From: Flavobacteriales bacterium
GTDB lineage: Bacteria; Bacteroidota; Bacteroidia; Flavobacteriales; Schleiferiaceae
Assembly: GCA_012269745.1 (NCBI GenBank)
Contig: JAAXJR010000012.1
Coordinates: 1 to 64,000, forward strand
Length of the DNA: 64,000 nucleotides
Direction of reading: 5' to 3'
Numbering within the stretch: position 1 is the first letter of the stretch; every line of letters begins with the position of its first letter. The translations under genes were made by a program, and so were the position numbers. Under the pieces are notes generated by a model. It did not search any database and was not told the origin of the DNA. It worked only from the letters and a program-made list of their open reading frames with translations. Positions 41,737 through 50,945 of this stretch are shown one piece after another.

Positions 41737-41812
41737 AATGGGCTCGTGATGTGAGTGTTTGTGGTTATTTGTTCTAAAGAGCCCATTCCATGCAGGATGT
41801 AGTACCCCTGCA
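41737..41812 (+). ncRNA. Structured 3' untranslated segment of the hotdog-like gene
   Basis: AATGGGCTC (41737-41745) pairs perfectly with GAGCCCATT (41779-41787) around a 33-nt loop, followed by a second hairpin TGCAGG/CCTGCA (41791-41796 with 41807-41812) that contains AGGATGTAG. The layout resembles the upstream leader (9-bp stem with 33-nt loop versus 8-bp stem with 34-nt loop). Function unknown. Confidence 0.45.
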
Positions 41813-41815
41813 ATT

Positions 41816-41845
41816 AAAAAGCCCGGCGCTGCGCGCCGGGCTTTT
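41816..41845. terminator. Bidirectional terminator between the hotdog-like gene and the DUF4287 gene
   Basis: A perfect 9-bp GC stem (41821-41829 with 41833-41841), TGC loop, A-run 41816-41820 and T-run 41842-41845. Confidence 0.92.
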
Positions 41846-41848
41846 GTG

Positions 41849-42409
41849 TTATAAAGTTCGTTGGATTGCCCTTTCAAGCCACATAATCGCCTCAGAAATT
41901 TCCGCATCTTCCTCATTGAGATAAATGGCATGTGAACACATACTACCGGGCTTCATCAACTGCAAATTCCCTTCTGGCTCTTGCCCTTTCACATTGATCC
42001 AGACTTCGAATCGACCTTTGGTCGCGGGAACTAGGCATCCCACCTGCTTTGAGGTACGAATACTGTAATACTTCTTCTTCCCGCTGAGTTCGAACTCATG
42101 TCCGGTTTCCTTTAAAGCAGCAACTAGTCGCTCATGCAAAGGCTTCCAATGCTCCTTACCCTTGAAAACACTATCCTCAACTTGGTCTTCATCCATGTGT
42201 AAAGAAGTATTCTCTTTGGTGAGGTGAACCACCATATTCGCGTGTCCGTGACCAATACCGAATTCCTCTTTCAAGCGCTTGACATTGGCCATATGCTTTG
42301 GCTCGTTCCAAGAACGGACCATATCCACCCAGTACGAAATGGGCTGGCCTGTTTTCTTTTCAAGTCCTGCAATGTGGCTCTGAATTCCGGCGTTTAGGTC
42401 TTTGCTCAT
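41849..42409 (-). CDS. DUF4287 and DUF5655 domain-containing protein
   Basis: A 186-residue cytosolic protein with two parts. The N-terminal DUF4287-like helical part reads LEKKTGQPISYWVDMVRSW (in outline) and FGIGHGHANMVVHL. The C-terminal DUF5655-like part reads GKEHWKPLHERLVAAL, FELSGKKKYYSIRTSKQVGCLVPATKGRFEVWINVKG (in outline) and ends with EISEAIMWLERAIQRTL. Both families are widespread and of unknown function; the fold of DUF5655 is nuclease- or YdhG-like in description only. It is 2 nt downstream of valS on the same strand. Confidence 0.83.
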   Translation of the reverse strand: MSKDLNAGIQSHIAGLEKKTGQPISYWVDMVRSWNEPKHMANVKRLKEEFGIGHGHANMVVHLTKENTSLHMDEDQVEDSVFKGKEHWKPLHERLVAALKETGHEFELSGKKKYYSIRTSKQVGCLVPATKGRFEVWINVKGQEPEGNLQLMKPGSMCSHAIYLNEEDAEISEAIMWLERAIQRTL

Positions 42410-42411
42410 CG

Positions 42412-44997
42412 TTATCCTTTTAAGGCCTCTAAGCGTTGAGTGATTAAGGCTATTTTACCTTCCGCATCCGCTTGCTTTTTACGTTCCGAAGCAACAACAG
42501 CTTCAGGTGCATTAGATACGAATCGCTCGTTACTGAGTTTTTTCTCGACGCTTTTCAAGAATCCTTGGGTGTAGGCCAATTCCTCTTCTAGCTTGGCAAT
42601 CTCGTCATCTACATTGACAAACGCATCAGCTGGAATAGTATAGTTGATACCTCCCACCACGAAGCTAAAGGCAGATTTCTTCACCTCGTCTACTTCAACA
42701 ATGGCCTCAACATTAGCAAGCTTCATGATGAGCGCATCAAAGGCTGCGTCGTGCGCAGTACCTTTCACAATCTCAACGGTCAACACCTCTTTTGGAGCGA
42801 TGCCGTTTTCATTTCGAACCGTACGAATACCACTTACGACCTCAGCGAAGTGAGTGTAAGCTTTAAGAATAGCTTCGTTCTCCACTTTGAGGCTAGGCCA
42901 AGCAGCAAAATTGATAGTCTCTCCTTTTTGACGATCAGCTAGGTTCTGCCATAATTCTTCTGTAATAAACGGCATGAACGGATGCATGATTTCCAACAAG
43001 GTGTTGAAGATAGATTTGGTTGCTTCCAATGCTTCTCCTGAGATTTGTTCACCTTTAGCAGGCTTTACCATCTCCAAATACCACGAACAGAAATCGTCCC
43101 AAACCAGCTTGTAAGTAGTCATCAGAGCCTCTGATAATCTATATTTCTCAAAGCTGCTTTCTAACTCCACAAGCGCTTCACCAATGCGGTTGCGCATCCA
43201 TTCAACGGACAATTTTTCTGATGCGCTCATTCCTTGCGAACCTGCTTCCCACATGCCTACCAAACGGAACGCATTCCAAACTTTATTCGCGAAGAACGAA
43301 CCTTGTGAACAAAGATCTTCATCGAAGAGTAAGTCATTACCAGCAGGTGCGGTCATGAGCATACCTACACGAACACCATCGGCACCGTATTTATCGATAA
43401 GATCTAGTGGGTCTGGACTATTACCCAGCGATTTAGACATCTTACGACGCTTCTTATCGCGTACCATACCCGTGAAATATACATCCTTGAACGGGCGCTT
43501 ACCTTTGAATTCGTACCCTGCCATGATCATGCGGGCTACCCAGAAGAAAATAATATCCTGTCCGGTAACGAGTGTATTGGTTGGGTAGAAATAATCTTCC
43601 TCTTCTTGATTCCCAGAGAATACACTGTAAGGCCACAACCAAGAGCTGAACCATGTATCCATGACATCTTCATCCTGCTTTACATCATCAGTACCTAATG
43701 CTGCTACAGCTTCCTCTTGAGTCTTACATACGGCTACATTGCCCTCTGCATCGTACCAAGCTGGAATACGGTGTCCCCACCAAAGCTGACGTGATACACA
43801 CCAATCCTTGATGTTTTCCATCCAGTAGAGGTAGGTCTTCTCAGCATGTGGAGGATGTAAGGTAATATCTTTACTAACCACACCTTCGATGGCCGGCTTG
43901 GCCAAATCTGCCATCTTCAAGAACCACTGCATACTCAAGCGCGGCTCAATCACTGCATCGGTACGCTCACTGCGTCCGACTTTATTTCTAAGATCTTTGG
44001 TTTCTACAAGGAGTCCAGCTTCTTCAAGGGCTTTGGCTACTTTTTTACGAGCATCAAATCTATCCAAACCGGCAAATTCACCACCGTGCTCGTTCAACGC
44101 TGCGTGTTGATCGAAGACATCTATAACTTCCAAGTTGTGCTTCTCGCCCAACATTTGGTCATTCGTATCGTGAGCTGGAGTCACTTTTAGCGCTCCCGTA
44201 CCAAATTCTATATCCACGTACTCGTCGAAAATAATCGGTACTGCGCGTCCTACTAAAGGAACAATGGCCTTCTTGCCTTTCAAATGCTGGTAGCGCTCAT
44301 CTTCAGGATTTACACAAACCGCTGTATCACCAAAAATGGTTTCAGGACGCGTCGTTGCCACTTGCAGAGCCTCGTCGGATCCTTCAATCTTGTAAGTCAT
44401 GTAGTACAGACGGCTATTCTCTTCTTTGTGAATGACTTCCTCATCAGAAACTGCCGTAAGTGCCACTGGATCCCAATTGACCATGCGAAGACCTCTGTAA
44501 ATAAGACCTTTCTTGTGAAGATCAATGAATACATCAATCACTTGCTCACTACGAGGTTCGTCCAGAGTAAATGCGGTACGATCCCAATCACAAGATGCTC
44601 CAAGACGGCGCAGCTGCTTTAGGATGATACCTCCATATTCGTCGGTCCAATCCCATGCGTGCTTTAAGAAATCTTCGCGGCTGAGATCAGACTTTTTAAT
44701 GCCTTGCTCGCGAAGACGTTTGACTACTTTAGCCTCGGTAGCGATTGAAGCATGATCCGTACCTGGCACCCAACAAGCATTCAAGCCCAACATGCGCGCT
44801 CGACGAATAAGAACGTCCTGAACCGTGTTGTTCAGCATATGTCCCATGTGAAGTACACCCGTTACGTTTGGCGGAGGTATAACAATAGTATACGGCTCTT
44901 TTTCAGACACTTCCGCATGGAAGTATTTCTTCTCCAACCAATGGTTGTACCATTTTGATTCAATCTCTCCAGGAGTGTATTTTCCAATTTCGCGCAT
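42412..44997 (-). CDS. valS: Valyl-tRNA synthetase
   Basis: An 861-residue class I aminoacyl-tRNA synthetase that charges tRNA(Val). The HIGH motif is HMGH (residues 50-53) in [17 protein letters not shown], the KMSKS motif is near 517-521 ([10 protein letters not shown]), the editing (CP1) domain is present ([30 protein letters not shown]), and a C-terminal coiled-coil arm follows ([23 protein letters not shown] in outline). Length matches. A TATTTTTG box lies 24 nt before the ATG, with TTG at 45046-45048 as a possible -33 element. Confidence 0.98.
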   Translation of the reverse strand: MREIGKYTPGEIESKWYNHWLEKKYFHAEVSEKEPYTIVIPPPNVTGVLHMGHMLNNTVQDVLIRRARMLGLNACWVPGTDHASIATEAKVVKRLREQGIKKSDLSREDFLKHAWDWTDEYGGIILKQLRRLGASCDWDRTAFTLDEPRSEQVIDVFIDLHKKGLIYRGLRMVNWDPVALTAVSDEEVIHKEENSRLYYMTYKIEGSDEALQVATTRPETIFGDTAVCVNPEDERYQHLKGKKAIVPLVGRAVPIIFDEYVDIEFGTGALKVTPAHDTNDQMLGEKHNLEVIDVFDQHAALNEHGGEFAGLDRFDARKKVAKALEEAGLLVETKDLRNKVGRSERTDAVIEPRLSMQWFLKMADLAKPAIEGVVSKDITLHPPHAEKTYLYWMENIKDWCVSRQLWWGHRIPAWYDAEGNVAVCKTQEEAVAALGTDDVKQDEDVMDTWFSSWLWPYSVFSGNQEEEDYFYPTNTLVTGQDIIFFWVARMIMAGYEFKGKRPFKDVYFTGMVRDKKRRKMSKSLGNSPDPLDLIDKYGADGVRVGMLMTAPAGNDLLFDEDLCSQGSFFANKVWNAFRLVGMWEAGSQGMSASEKLSVEWMRNRIGEALVELESSFEKYRLSEALMTTYKLVWDDFCSWYLEMVKPAKGEQISGEALEATKSIFNTLLEIMHPFMPFITEELWQNLADRQKGETINFAAWPSLKVENEAILKAYTHFAEVVSGIRTVRNENGIAPKEVLTVEIVKGTAHDAAFDALIMKLANVEAIVEVDEVKKSAFSFVVGGINYTIPADAFVNVDDEIAKLEEELAYTQGFLKSVEKKLSNERFVSNAPEAVVASERKKQADAEGKIALITQRLEALKG

Positions 44998-45021
44998 GGA
45001 ACTTTATCTTGTTATAAGCTG

Positions 45022-45048
45022 CAAAAATAAGCGCCTTCACTCATCCAA
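45022..45048 (-). promoter_or_regulatory. Promoter of valS
   Basis: On the minus strand TTG (45048-45046), 16-nt spacer, TATTTTTG (45029-45022). The spacer is one short of the usual range. Confidence 0.5.
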
Positions 45049-45080
45049 TGAACCCATAGGCTAAGAGATTGTTAATTTCC

Positions 45081-45111
45081 TTTGAAAGACTTGGCTTTCG
45101 AATTACATTTG
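45081..45111 (+). promoter_or_regulatory. Promoter of the DUF1573 gene
   Basis: TTTG (45081-45084), 19-nt spacer, TACATTTG (45104-45111): a full match to the Bacteroidota consensus and the best promoter in the window. It rules out the in-frame start at 45082. Confidence 0.7.
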
Positions 45112-45135
45112 AAACTCTCAAACAACGAAATTGAC

Positions 45136-45573
45136 ATGAAAAAATTCATCCTAACACTAGCTGTAGCACTATTTGGATTCGCAGCACAAGCTCAGGAACA
45201 ACCAACAGAAGGTGCTAAGATTCAGTTCGCTGAAAAAGTCATCAACTACGGTAAGATTGAAAAAGGCGCAAACGGAACGCGTGTATTCAAATTCAAAAAT
45301 GAAGGTACTGAGCCGTTAGTATTGAATTCGGTGCGCGCTTCTTGTGGTTGTACAACTCCAAAATGGACTCGTCAACCTATCGCTCCTGGAGCAGAAGGTG
45401 AGATTACTGTGAAGTACGACACCAATCGTATGGGTAATTTCCACAAAACGGTGACTGTAAATTCAAATGCTGCCAATAAAACTGTGGTTTTGACCATTAA
45501 GGGACAAGTAATGAACCCTGCAGCACAGAAAACAACACCTACGAAACAAGGTGGTAGCGTTATTGCCAAATAA
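45136..45573 (+). CDS. DUF1573 domain exported protein
   Basis: A 145-residue exported protein. A signal peptide (MKKFILTLAVALFGFAAQAQ) precedes a single DUF1573 Ig-like domain: KVINYGKIEKGANGTRVFKFKNEG (in outline), VRASCGCTTPKW with the typical paired Cys, EGEITVKYDTNRMGNF and the strand VTVNSNAANKTVVLTIKG. This is an ASPM/MSP-like beta sandwich; function in Bacteroidota is unknown, probably periplasmic. Single-gene unit between its own promoter and a terminator. Confidence 0.92.
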   Translation: MKKFILTLAVALFGFAAQAQEQPTEGAKIQFAEKVINYGKIEKGANGTRVFKFKNEGTEPLVLNSVRASCGCTTPKWTRQPIAPGAEGEITVKYDTNRMGNFHKTVTVNSNAANKTVVLTIKGQVMNPAAQKTTPTKQGGSVIAK

Positions 45574-45601
45574 GGCATTAATACCTCCTCATATTTTCTA
45601 G

Positions 45602-45629
45602 AAGCCCCGTATTTTTGCGGGGCTTTTTT
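45602..45629 (+). terminator. Terminator of the DUF1573 gene
   Basis: AAGCCCCG (45602-45609) pairs with CGGGGCTT (45618-45625), 8-nt loop, six T. It lies 29 nt after the stop. Confidence 0.92.
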
Positions 45630-45648
45630 AGTACCAAAACAAACAGCA

Positions 45649-46848
45649 ATGCCATCTATTTCGACCAAAGGCACTAACATGCCATCGAGCCCTATCCGCA
45701 AGCTAGTACCGTTCGCAGAACAAGCAGAACGCAACGGGAACAAGGTATATTACCTTAACATAGGCCAACCTGATATTCAGACTCCGATGGAGGCACAGCA
45801 GGCCATCAAGGAAGCTGATGTACCTGTCTTAGCCTACAGTCACAGCGCTGGTTTCGCTTCTTTACGAGAGGGATTATCGAATTATTATCACGGCAAAAAT
45901 CTTCCTGTAAATACGGATGAAATTATCGTAACCACCGGTGGTTCAGAGGCATTACTGTTCACTTTCGGCTCGGCAATGGATGAAGGCGACGAACTTATTA
46001 TTCCAGAACCTTTTTACGCAAATTATAATGGATTCGCAACGGCGAGCGGCGTAAAAGTAGTTCCTGTTGAAGCCAGCATTGAAAACGGGTTTGCACTACC
46101 ACCAGTTGAGTTGTTTGAGCAAGCTATCACTGAGAAAACTAAGGGGATCCTCATCTGTAATCCTGGGAACCCTACAGGGTACTTGTACAGCAAGGAAGAG
46201 CTTGAGAAACTGAAGGAAATTGTTTTAAAACATGACCTCTTCTTAATTGCAGACGAGGTTTACCGTGAATTCACCTACGATGGTGAGGCACACTACAGCA
46301 TTCTCGGTATGGAAGGCCTTGAAAACAATGCCATTGTTGTGGACAGCTTTTCAAAGCGCTACAGCATGTGTGGAGCACGAATTGGTTGTTTGGTGAGTAA
46401 AAACAAAGAATTCATGGCAACTGCCATGAAGTTTGCTCAAGCACGTCTCTCCCCTCCTACCTATGCTCAGATTGCAAGCGAAGCCGCTCTAAAAACTCCC
46501 CAAAGCTATTTTGATGAAGTAAATGCTGAGTATGTGGAGCGTCGTAACGTTTTGGTAGATGGCCTTAACAGCATTGAGGGTGTATTCTGTCCTAAACCTA
46601 AAGGAGCTTTCTACGCAGTTGCTTCGTTCCCTGTAGAAAGTGCGGAGCATTTTGCTCAGTGGCTGCTCAGCGAATTCAACTACGAAGGAAAGACCTTAAT
46701 GATGGCGCCAGCTGCAGGGTTTTATGCAAAACCTGAATTAGGAGCGAATCAAGCGCGATTGGCTTATGTCCTCAACACGGATGCATTGAAAGATTGTATT
46801 GCTATCTTAAAGGCAGCCTTAGAAGTATACCCGCATACCACTAGATAA
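45649..46848 (+). CDS. Class I/II aminotransferase (aspartate aminotransferase-like)
   Basis: A 399-residue PLP-dependent fold type I aminotransferase. The N-terminal region is IRKLVPFAEQAERNG, then YLNIGQPDIQTP; the PLP-binding segments are TTGGSEALLF, ICNPGNPTGYLYS, LIADEVYREF, and the Schiff-base lysine Lys236 in VVDSFSKRYSMCGARIG; RLAYVLN near the end carries the substrate-carboxylate Arg. It resembles aspartate/aromatic aminotransferases. The exact substrate is not decided. It is followed at 9 nt by murB, probably in one operon. Confidence 0.9.
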   Translation: MPSISTKGTNMPSSPIRKLVPFAEQAERNGNKVYYLNIGQPDIQTPMEAQQAIKEADVPVLAYSHSAGFASLREGLSNYYHGKNLPVNTDEIIVTTGGSEALLFTFGSAMDEGDELIIPEPFYANYNGFATASGVKVVPVEASIENGFALPPVELFEQAITEKTKGILICNPGNPTGYLYSKEELEKLKEIVLKHDLFLIADEVYREFTYDGEAHYSILGMEGLENNAIVVDSFSKRYSMCGARIGCLVSKNKEFMATAMKFAQARLSPPTYAQIASEAALKTPQSYFDEVNAEYVERRNVLVDGLNSIEGVFCPKPKGAFYAVASFPVESAEHFAQWLLSEFNYEGKTLMMAPAAGFYAKPELGANQARLAYVLNTDALKDCIAILKAALEVYPHTTR

Positions 46849-46857
46849 ACTAAGCCT

Positions 46858-47865
46858 GTGATTGTACAGATAAATCAAAGTCTCGCAAAACTCAACACCT
46901 TTGGTATCGATCAGAAGGCGAGTCGCCTAATTTGGGCACATAGTGCAGATGAGATTTCAAATTATGTGAAACACCACGGTGCACCTGCCCTTGTTCTTGG
47001 TGGAGGATCGAACATGCTGCTCACTAAAGACGTGGAGGGCGATGTGCTCAAAGTAGATATTCATGGTCGTCGCGTGGTATTCGAAGATGATGATAAAGTA
47101 CACATCCGATTCGGAGCTGGTGAAAATTGGCATGAAGTAGTCCAATGGACCTTGATGCAGGGTCTTGGAGGAATTGAAAATCTCAGCTTAATCCCAGGAA
47201 ATTGCGGTACCGCACCCGTCCAAAATATTGGCGCGTATGGCGTTGAGTTAAAAGATGTCTTTGTGAACTGTGAAGGTGTATTAGTAGAAGATGGTTCTTT
47301 CTTCAACATCAACAAAGAGGACGCGAACTTTGGTTATCGCAACAGCATCTTTAAGAATGAATTAAAAGGAAAGGCTATCATTACGCGTGTTACCCTTGAG
47401 CTAACCAAAAGAAATCATCGAATCCGAACAGATTACGGCGCAATAGCATCTGAATTGGAAAAAATGGGTATTACTGAGCCAACGCCTAAGCAAATTAGCG
47501 ACGTTGTTGTAGCTATACGCCAGAGTAAACTACCTGATCCAAAAGAGATTGGGAACAGCGGTTCCTTCTTCAAAAACCCCGTCGTTTCCGAAGAAAAAGC
47601 TACGGAGTTGACTGAAAGATTCCCTAATATGCCTTCGTACCCTGCTTCAGGTGGGGTTAAACTCGCGGCAGGTTGGATTATCGATCAATGTGGCTGGAAA
47701 GGTTATCGCAAGGACGATGCGGGCGTTCACAAAAACCAGGCACTCGTATTAGTAAATTATGGGCAGGCAAAAGGCGATGAGATATTTTCGCTCGCAAAAG
47801 CTATCATGGACGATGTCTACAATCGATTCAGTATTCAATTAGAACCAGAAGTTAATCTCATCTGA
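46858..47865 (+). CDS. murB: UDP-N-acetylenolpyruvoylglucosamine reductase
   Basis: A 335-residue FAD enzyme that reduces UDP-GlcNAc-enolpyruvate to UDP-MurNAc in peptidoglycan synthesis. The N-terminal LAKLNTFGID is the family start, followed by ALVLGGGSNMLLTKD (FAD-binding), IPGNCGTAPVQNIGAYGVELKD (in outline), FGYRNSIFK and the C-terminal GSFFKNPVVS with the catalytic Ser, AAGWIIDQCGWKG. This is the type I (E. coli-like) form by length. GTG is used as start. mtaB overlaps the stop by 1 nt (TGATG). Confidence 0.97.
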   Translation: MIVQINQSLAKLNTFGIDQKASRLIWAHSADEISNYVKHHGAPALVLGGGSNMLLTKDVEGDVLKVDIHGRRVVFEDDDKVHIRFGAGENWHEVVQWTLMQGLGGIENLSLIPGNCGTAPVQNIGAYGVELKDVFVNCEGVLVEDGSFFNINKEDANFGYRNSIFKNELKGKAIITRVTLELTKRNHRIRTDYGAIASELEKMGITEPTPKQISDVVVAIRQSKLPDPKEIGNSGSFFKNPVVSEEKATELTERFPNMPSYPASGGVKLAAGWIIDQCGWKGYRKDDAGVHKNQALVLVNYGQAKGDEIFSLAKAIMDDVYNRFSIQLEPEVNLI

Positions 47866-49211
47866 TGCCAACTGTTGCTTTTCATACCCTTGGCTGTAAG
47901 CTCAACTTTGCAGAAACTTCAACCATAGCCAAAGACTTTAAGAGTAATGGCTTCACTGAAGTTAAATTCAAAGAAGCAGCAGATGTTTATGTGATAAATA
48001 CCTGCTCTGTGACCGAGAACGCGGATCGAGAATGTAGAAACATTGTTGGTCGCGCATTGCGTGCAAATCCGGATGGGTTTGTAGTAATCGTTGGATGCTA
48101 CGCGCAGCTCAAGCCTGAGCAAATCATGGAAATGCCCGGTGTGGATCTCGTATTGGGTGCAACAGAAAAATTCAACGTGACCCAATTCTTGGGTGCTCTA
48201 GAAAAAACTACTGGCCCCGCACAGATGCACAGTTGTGAGATTGGTGAGGCAAATACATTTGTGAGCTCCTACAGCGCAGGTGATAGAACGCGCGCCTTTT
48301 TGAAAGTTCAAGACGGTTGTGACTACAAGTGCACCTACTGCACCATTCCATTGGCTCGTGGTATTTCTCGAAGTGACACCTTAGAAAATGTGGTCGCACG
48401 TGCTCAAGAAATAGCTGAGAAGGGGATTCCGGAGATTGTTCTTACCGGTGTAAATGTCGGGGATTACGGCAAGGGCGAATTTGGTAATAAACGACATGAA
48501 AACACCTTTATGGAACTTGTCGCTGCATTGGATGAACGTGTAAATGTTGATCGCATGCGAATTTCAAGTATAGAGCCTAACCTGCTGCGCAACGAGATTA
48601 TCGAATTCACTCACAGAAGTAAGAAGTTCGTACCGCACTTTCATATTCCTCTTCAGAGCGGAAGTGATACTATCTTGAAGAAAATGAAACGTCGCTACAT
48701 GAGCGAACTTTACAAGCAACGTGTAGAGACCATTAAGGCTGCAAATCCCGATACTTGTATCGGTGTAGATGTCATTGTAGGTTTCCCCGGGGAGACCGAA
48801 GAGTTGTTTTTAGAAACCTACAACTTCTTGAACAAGCTCGATATCAGTTATCTTCATGTATTCACATACTCTGAAAGAGCAAATACCTTAGCTGCTGATA
48901 TGGAAGGAGTTGTGCCAATTTCCGAGCGAAAAAGACGTAATAAAATGCTTCGTATTCTCAGTGAGAAGAAGAAAAGAGCTTTTTATGAAAGTCAGCTAAA
49001 TAAGAGTAGACCAATTCTCTTTGAAGGAGAAAATAGAGAGGGCTATATGTACGGGTACTCAGACAATTACGTTCGAGTACGAACTTTCTGGAACCCTGAA
49101 TTAGCAAATAAGACCAAAACTTTTTGTCTTTCAGGCATTTGCGACGACGGATTTGTTACCTTAGAGGTAGAAAGCCGCACCGCCAATGTCACTGATTTTT
49201 CTAGAATATAA
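47865..49211 (+). CDS. mtaB: tRNA t6A37 methylthiotransferase MtaB
   Basis: A 448-residue radical SAM enzyme that adds a methylthio group to t6A37 of tRNAs reading ANN codons. The N-terminal cluster domain starts HTLGCKLNFAETS and contains NTCSVTENADREC and VGCYAQ. The radical SAM cluster is CDYKCTYC (Cys152, Cys156, Cys159), and ISSIEPNLL plus PHFHIPLQSGSD follow, then a short TRAM-like tail. The segment HTLGCKLN rather than the MiaB pattern supports MtaB. A small unknown gene begins inside its last 26 nt. Confidence 0.94.
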   Translation: MPTVAFHTLGCKLNFAETSTIAKDFKSNGFTEVKFKEAADVYVINTCSVTENADRECRNIVGRALRANPDGFVVIVGCYAQLKPEQIMEMPGVDLVLGATEKFNVTQFLGALEKTTGPAQMHSCEIGEANTFVSSYSAGDRTRAFLKVQDGCDYKCTYCTIPLARGISRSDTLENVVARAQEIAEKGIPEIVLTGVNVGDYGKGEFGNKRHENTFMELVAALDERVNVDRMRISSIEPNLLRNEIIEFTHRSKKFVPHFHIPLQSGSDTILKKMKRRYMSELYKQRVETIKAANPDTCIGVDVIVGFPGETEELFLETYNFLNKLDISYLHVFTYSERANTLAADMEGVVPISERKRRNKMLRILSEKKKRAFYESQLNKSRPILFEGENREGYMYGYSDNYVRVRTFWNPELANKTKTFCLSGICDDGFVTLEVESRTANVTDFSRI

Positions 49212-49464
49212 ACCGCTTTGTAGCGAACGGGAGTTTTCTAACTTCTGGCAATTTGTCTCTGAAGGACAGATCAATGACGGTATGGTCACTGAGGCGAGGC
49301 TATTTAAAATTAGAGAAGGATTGTTCATTGGCATGGTTGGATTTGAACCTGAAAACAGGTCTGCGGTCATGGAAATCTATGGCGATACAAATACCGACGG
49401 CAGCAATCTTAAATCGCTTTGTAAAACCATTCGACTAAAACATACGGCGAAAGAACTACTATGA
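49186..49464 (+). CDS. Small hypothetical protein between mtaB and the IMPase gene
   Basis: A 92-residue protein I do not recognise. It has a mixed alpha/beta pattern (FLEYKPLCSEREFSNFWQFV in outline, LFKIREGLFIGMVGFEPE, AVMEIYGDTNTDGSNLKSLCKT in outline) and no signal or membrane segment. The ATG lies 26 nt inside the mtaB end and the stop overlaps the next ATG by 4 nt (ATGA), so it sits tightly in the operon. Codon use and the tight coupling make a real gene likely. Confidence 0.65.
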   Translation: MSLIFLEYKPLCSEREFSNFWQFVSEGQINDGMVTEARLFKIREGLFIGMVGFEPENRSAVMEIYGDTNTDGSNLKSLCKTIRLKHTAKELL

Positions 49465-50258
49465 TAGACCTCAGCGTCCTCACTGAAAAAGCGTCCTTAG
49501 TTGCAAAGGAAGCTGGTGCATACCTTCGACAACAACAACTAACATTTGACCGCTCTGTTGTAGAGCTTAAAAGCATGAATGCTCTGGTCAGCGATGTCGA
49601 CCGATCCACGGAAGAACTCATAGTTAAACGGTTGACAGAAATTTTCCCTGAAGCAGGATTTCTGACTGAAGAAGAGACCACCACTCAGGCGACCGATTCT
49701 CAATATACTTGGGTCATAGACCCCTTAGACGGCACAACTAACTTTGTACATGGCCTTCCTATTTTCAGCGTTAGTATTGCGCTATTAAAAGAGGAATGGC
49801 CCGTAATGGGCATCGTGTATGAAGTAGGAATGGATGAATGCTTTACGGCCTATGAAGGCGGGGGCGCCTACTTGAACGGTAAGCGAATTAACGTGACCTC
49901 AAGCGAACGCTTGGAGGATACATTGCTAGCTACGGGTTTTCCATACTATAATTTCTCTAAGCTGCAGGGTTTCCAGAACACCTTGGCACACATGTATCAG
50001 CACACGCGAGGGGTCCGTCGCATAGGAACAGCGGCAGTCGATCTTGCGTACACGGCTTGTGGCCGTTTTGACGGTTATTTTGAATATGGATTAAGTCCTT
50101 GGGACGTTGCCGCTGGTGTGGTTCTCGTTCGAGAAGCAGGAGGTATCGTTACCAATTTTGCAGATAAAAACGTTCCTGTAGCTGCAGAAAGCATAATTGC
50201 CGCGAACAAATCCATTCACCCGCTTGTATATACTATTATAGAGCAAAACATAGGTTAA
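49461..50258 (+). CDS. Inositol monophosphatase family protein
   Basis: A 265-residue metal-dependent phosphatase of the IMPase/SuhB/CysQ superfamily. The metal-site motifs are FLTEEET, WVIDPLDGTTNFVHG (about residues 83-97) and, near the C-terminus, LSPWDVAAGVVLVREAGG. Substrates in this family include inositol-1-phosphate, 3'-phosphoadenosine 5'-phosphate and histidinol phosphate; sequence alone favours the SuhB-like group but does not settle it. It is coupled upstream (ATGA) and downstream (TAATG) to neighbours. Confidence 0.92.
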   Translation: MIDLSVLTEKASLVAKEAGAYLRQQQLTFDRSVVELKSMNALVSDVDRSTEELIVKRLTEIFPEAGFLTEEETTTQATDSQYTWVIDPLDGTTNFVHGLPIFSVSIALLKEEWPVMGIVYEVGMDECFTAYEGGGAYLNGKRINVTSSERLEDTLLATGFPYYNFSKLQGFQNTLAHMYQHTRGVRRIGTAAVDLAYTACGRFDGYFEYGLSPWDVAAGVVLVREAGGIVTNFADKNVPVAAESIIAANKSIHPLVYTIIEQNIG

Positions 50259-50920
50259 TGTCGGATTGTAGAGTTTGGGTTCTTCCTGGTATGGGTGCAG
50301 ATTCAAGGATTTTTAGATCGTTTAAATTTCCTTGGAATGCCACTTATTTGGAATGGATCGAACCACAAGACGGAGAAACACTCTCAACCTATGCTGATCG
50401 TCTTCTAGACCGTTATCCTATTAAAGAAAACGACTTGCTTTTTGGATACAGTTTTGGAGGTATCATTGCCCAGGATTGGGCATCGAGAAACAAAGTTCAG
50501 CGTGTCGTTCTCTTGAATTCACTGCACCACGAAGCCACCTTACGACCATTGTATAGAAACTTAGCGTCTACAGGTGTATTGAACTGGGCTCCAAAGGGAA
50601 GCATTTTCAAACTAATTAAATTGATCGCTCGTCTCAACAGTAAACCATCTCGACAGCTCGACCTCTTGTTAGAGACGATGGAGCAGTTCGAATGCCAGTA
50701 CTACCGTTGGGTTTTGCGATCAGTGCTTGATTGGGAGCGCCCTACCCCACTGGCACCAGTAGATGTTATCCTGGGGGAACTAGATCCTGTTTTCACCATT
50801 CAAAAACCTTCTAAGGACCGTTTTTGGGTGCTTAAAGGTGCCACACATTTGAGTTTCACCTCACACAGCAATGAAATATCAAATTTGCTGAAAGAAAAGG
50901 TGGACCCTGTCCTTGCATAG
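50258..50920 (+). CDS. Alpha/beta hydrolase
   Basis: A 220-residue alpha/beta hydrolase. The oxyanion region is VWVLPGMGADSRIF, the nucleophile elbow is GYSFGG (Ser in the middle), the acid lies near ILGELDPVF, and the catalytic His is in KGATHLSFT. The size and absence of signal peptide point to a cytosolic esterase- or thioesterase-like enzyme; substrate unknown. It is the last gene before the rfbC promoter. Confidence 0.87.
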   Translation: MSDCRVWVLPGMGADSRIFRSFKFPWNATYLEWIEPQDGETLSTYADRLLDRYPIKENDLLFGYSFGGIIAQDWASRNKVQRVVLLNSLHHEATLRPLYRNLASTGVLNWAPKGSIFKLIKLIARLNSKPSRQLDLLLETMEQFECQYYRWVLRSVLDWERPTPLAPVDVILGELDPVFTIQKPSKDRFWVLKGATHLSFTSHSNEISNLLKEKVDPVLA

Positions 50921-50940
50921 CACTTAACCGCTTATTTTTG
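50913..50940 (+). promoter_or_regulatory. Promoter of rfbC, probably leaderless
   Basis: TTG (50913-50915), 17-nt spacer, TATTTTTG (50933-50940). Only 5 nt separate the box from the ATG at 50946, so the mRNA should start at or beside the start codon. Confidence 0.6.
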
Positions 50941-50945
50941 GGTTT

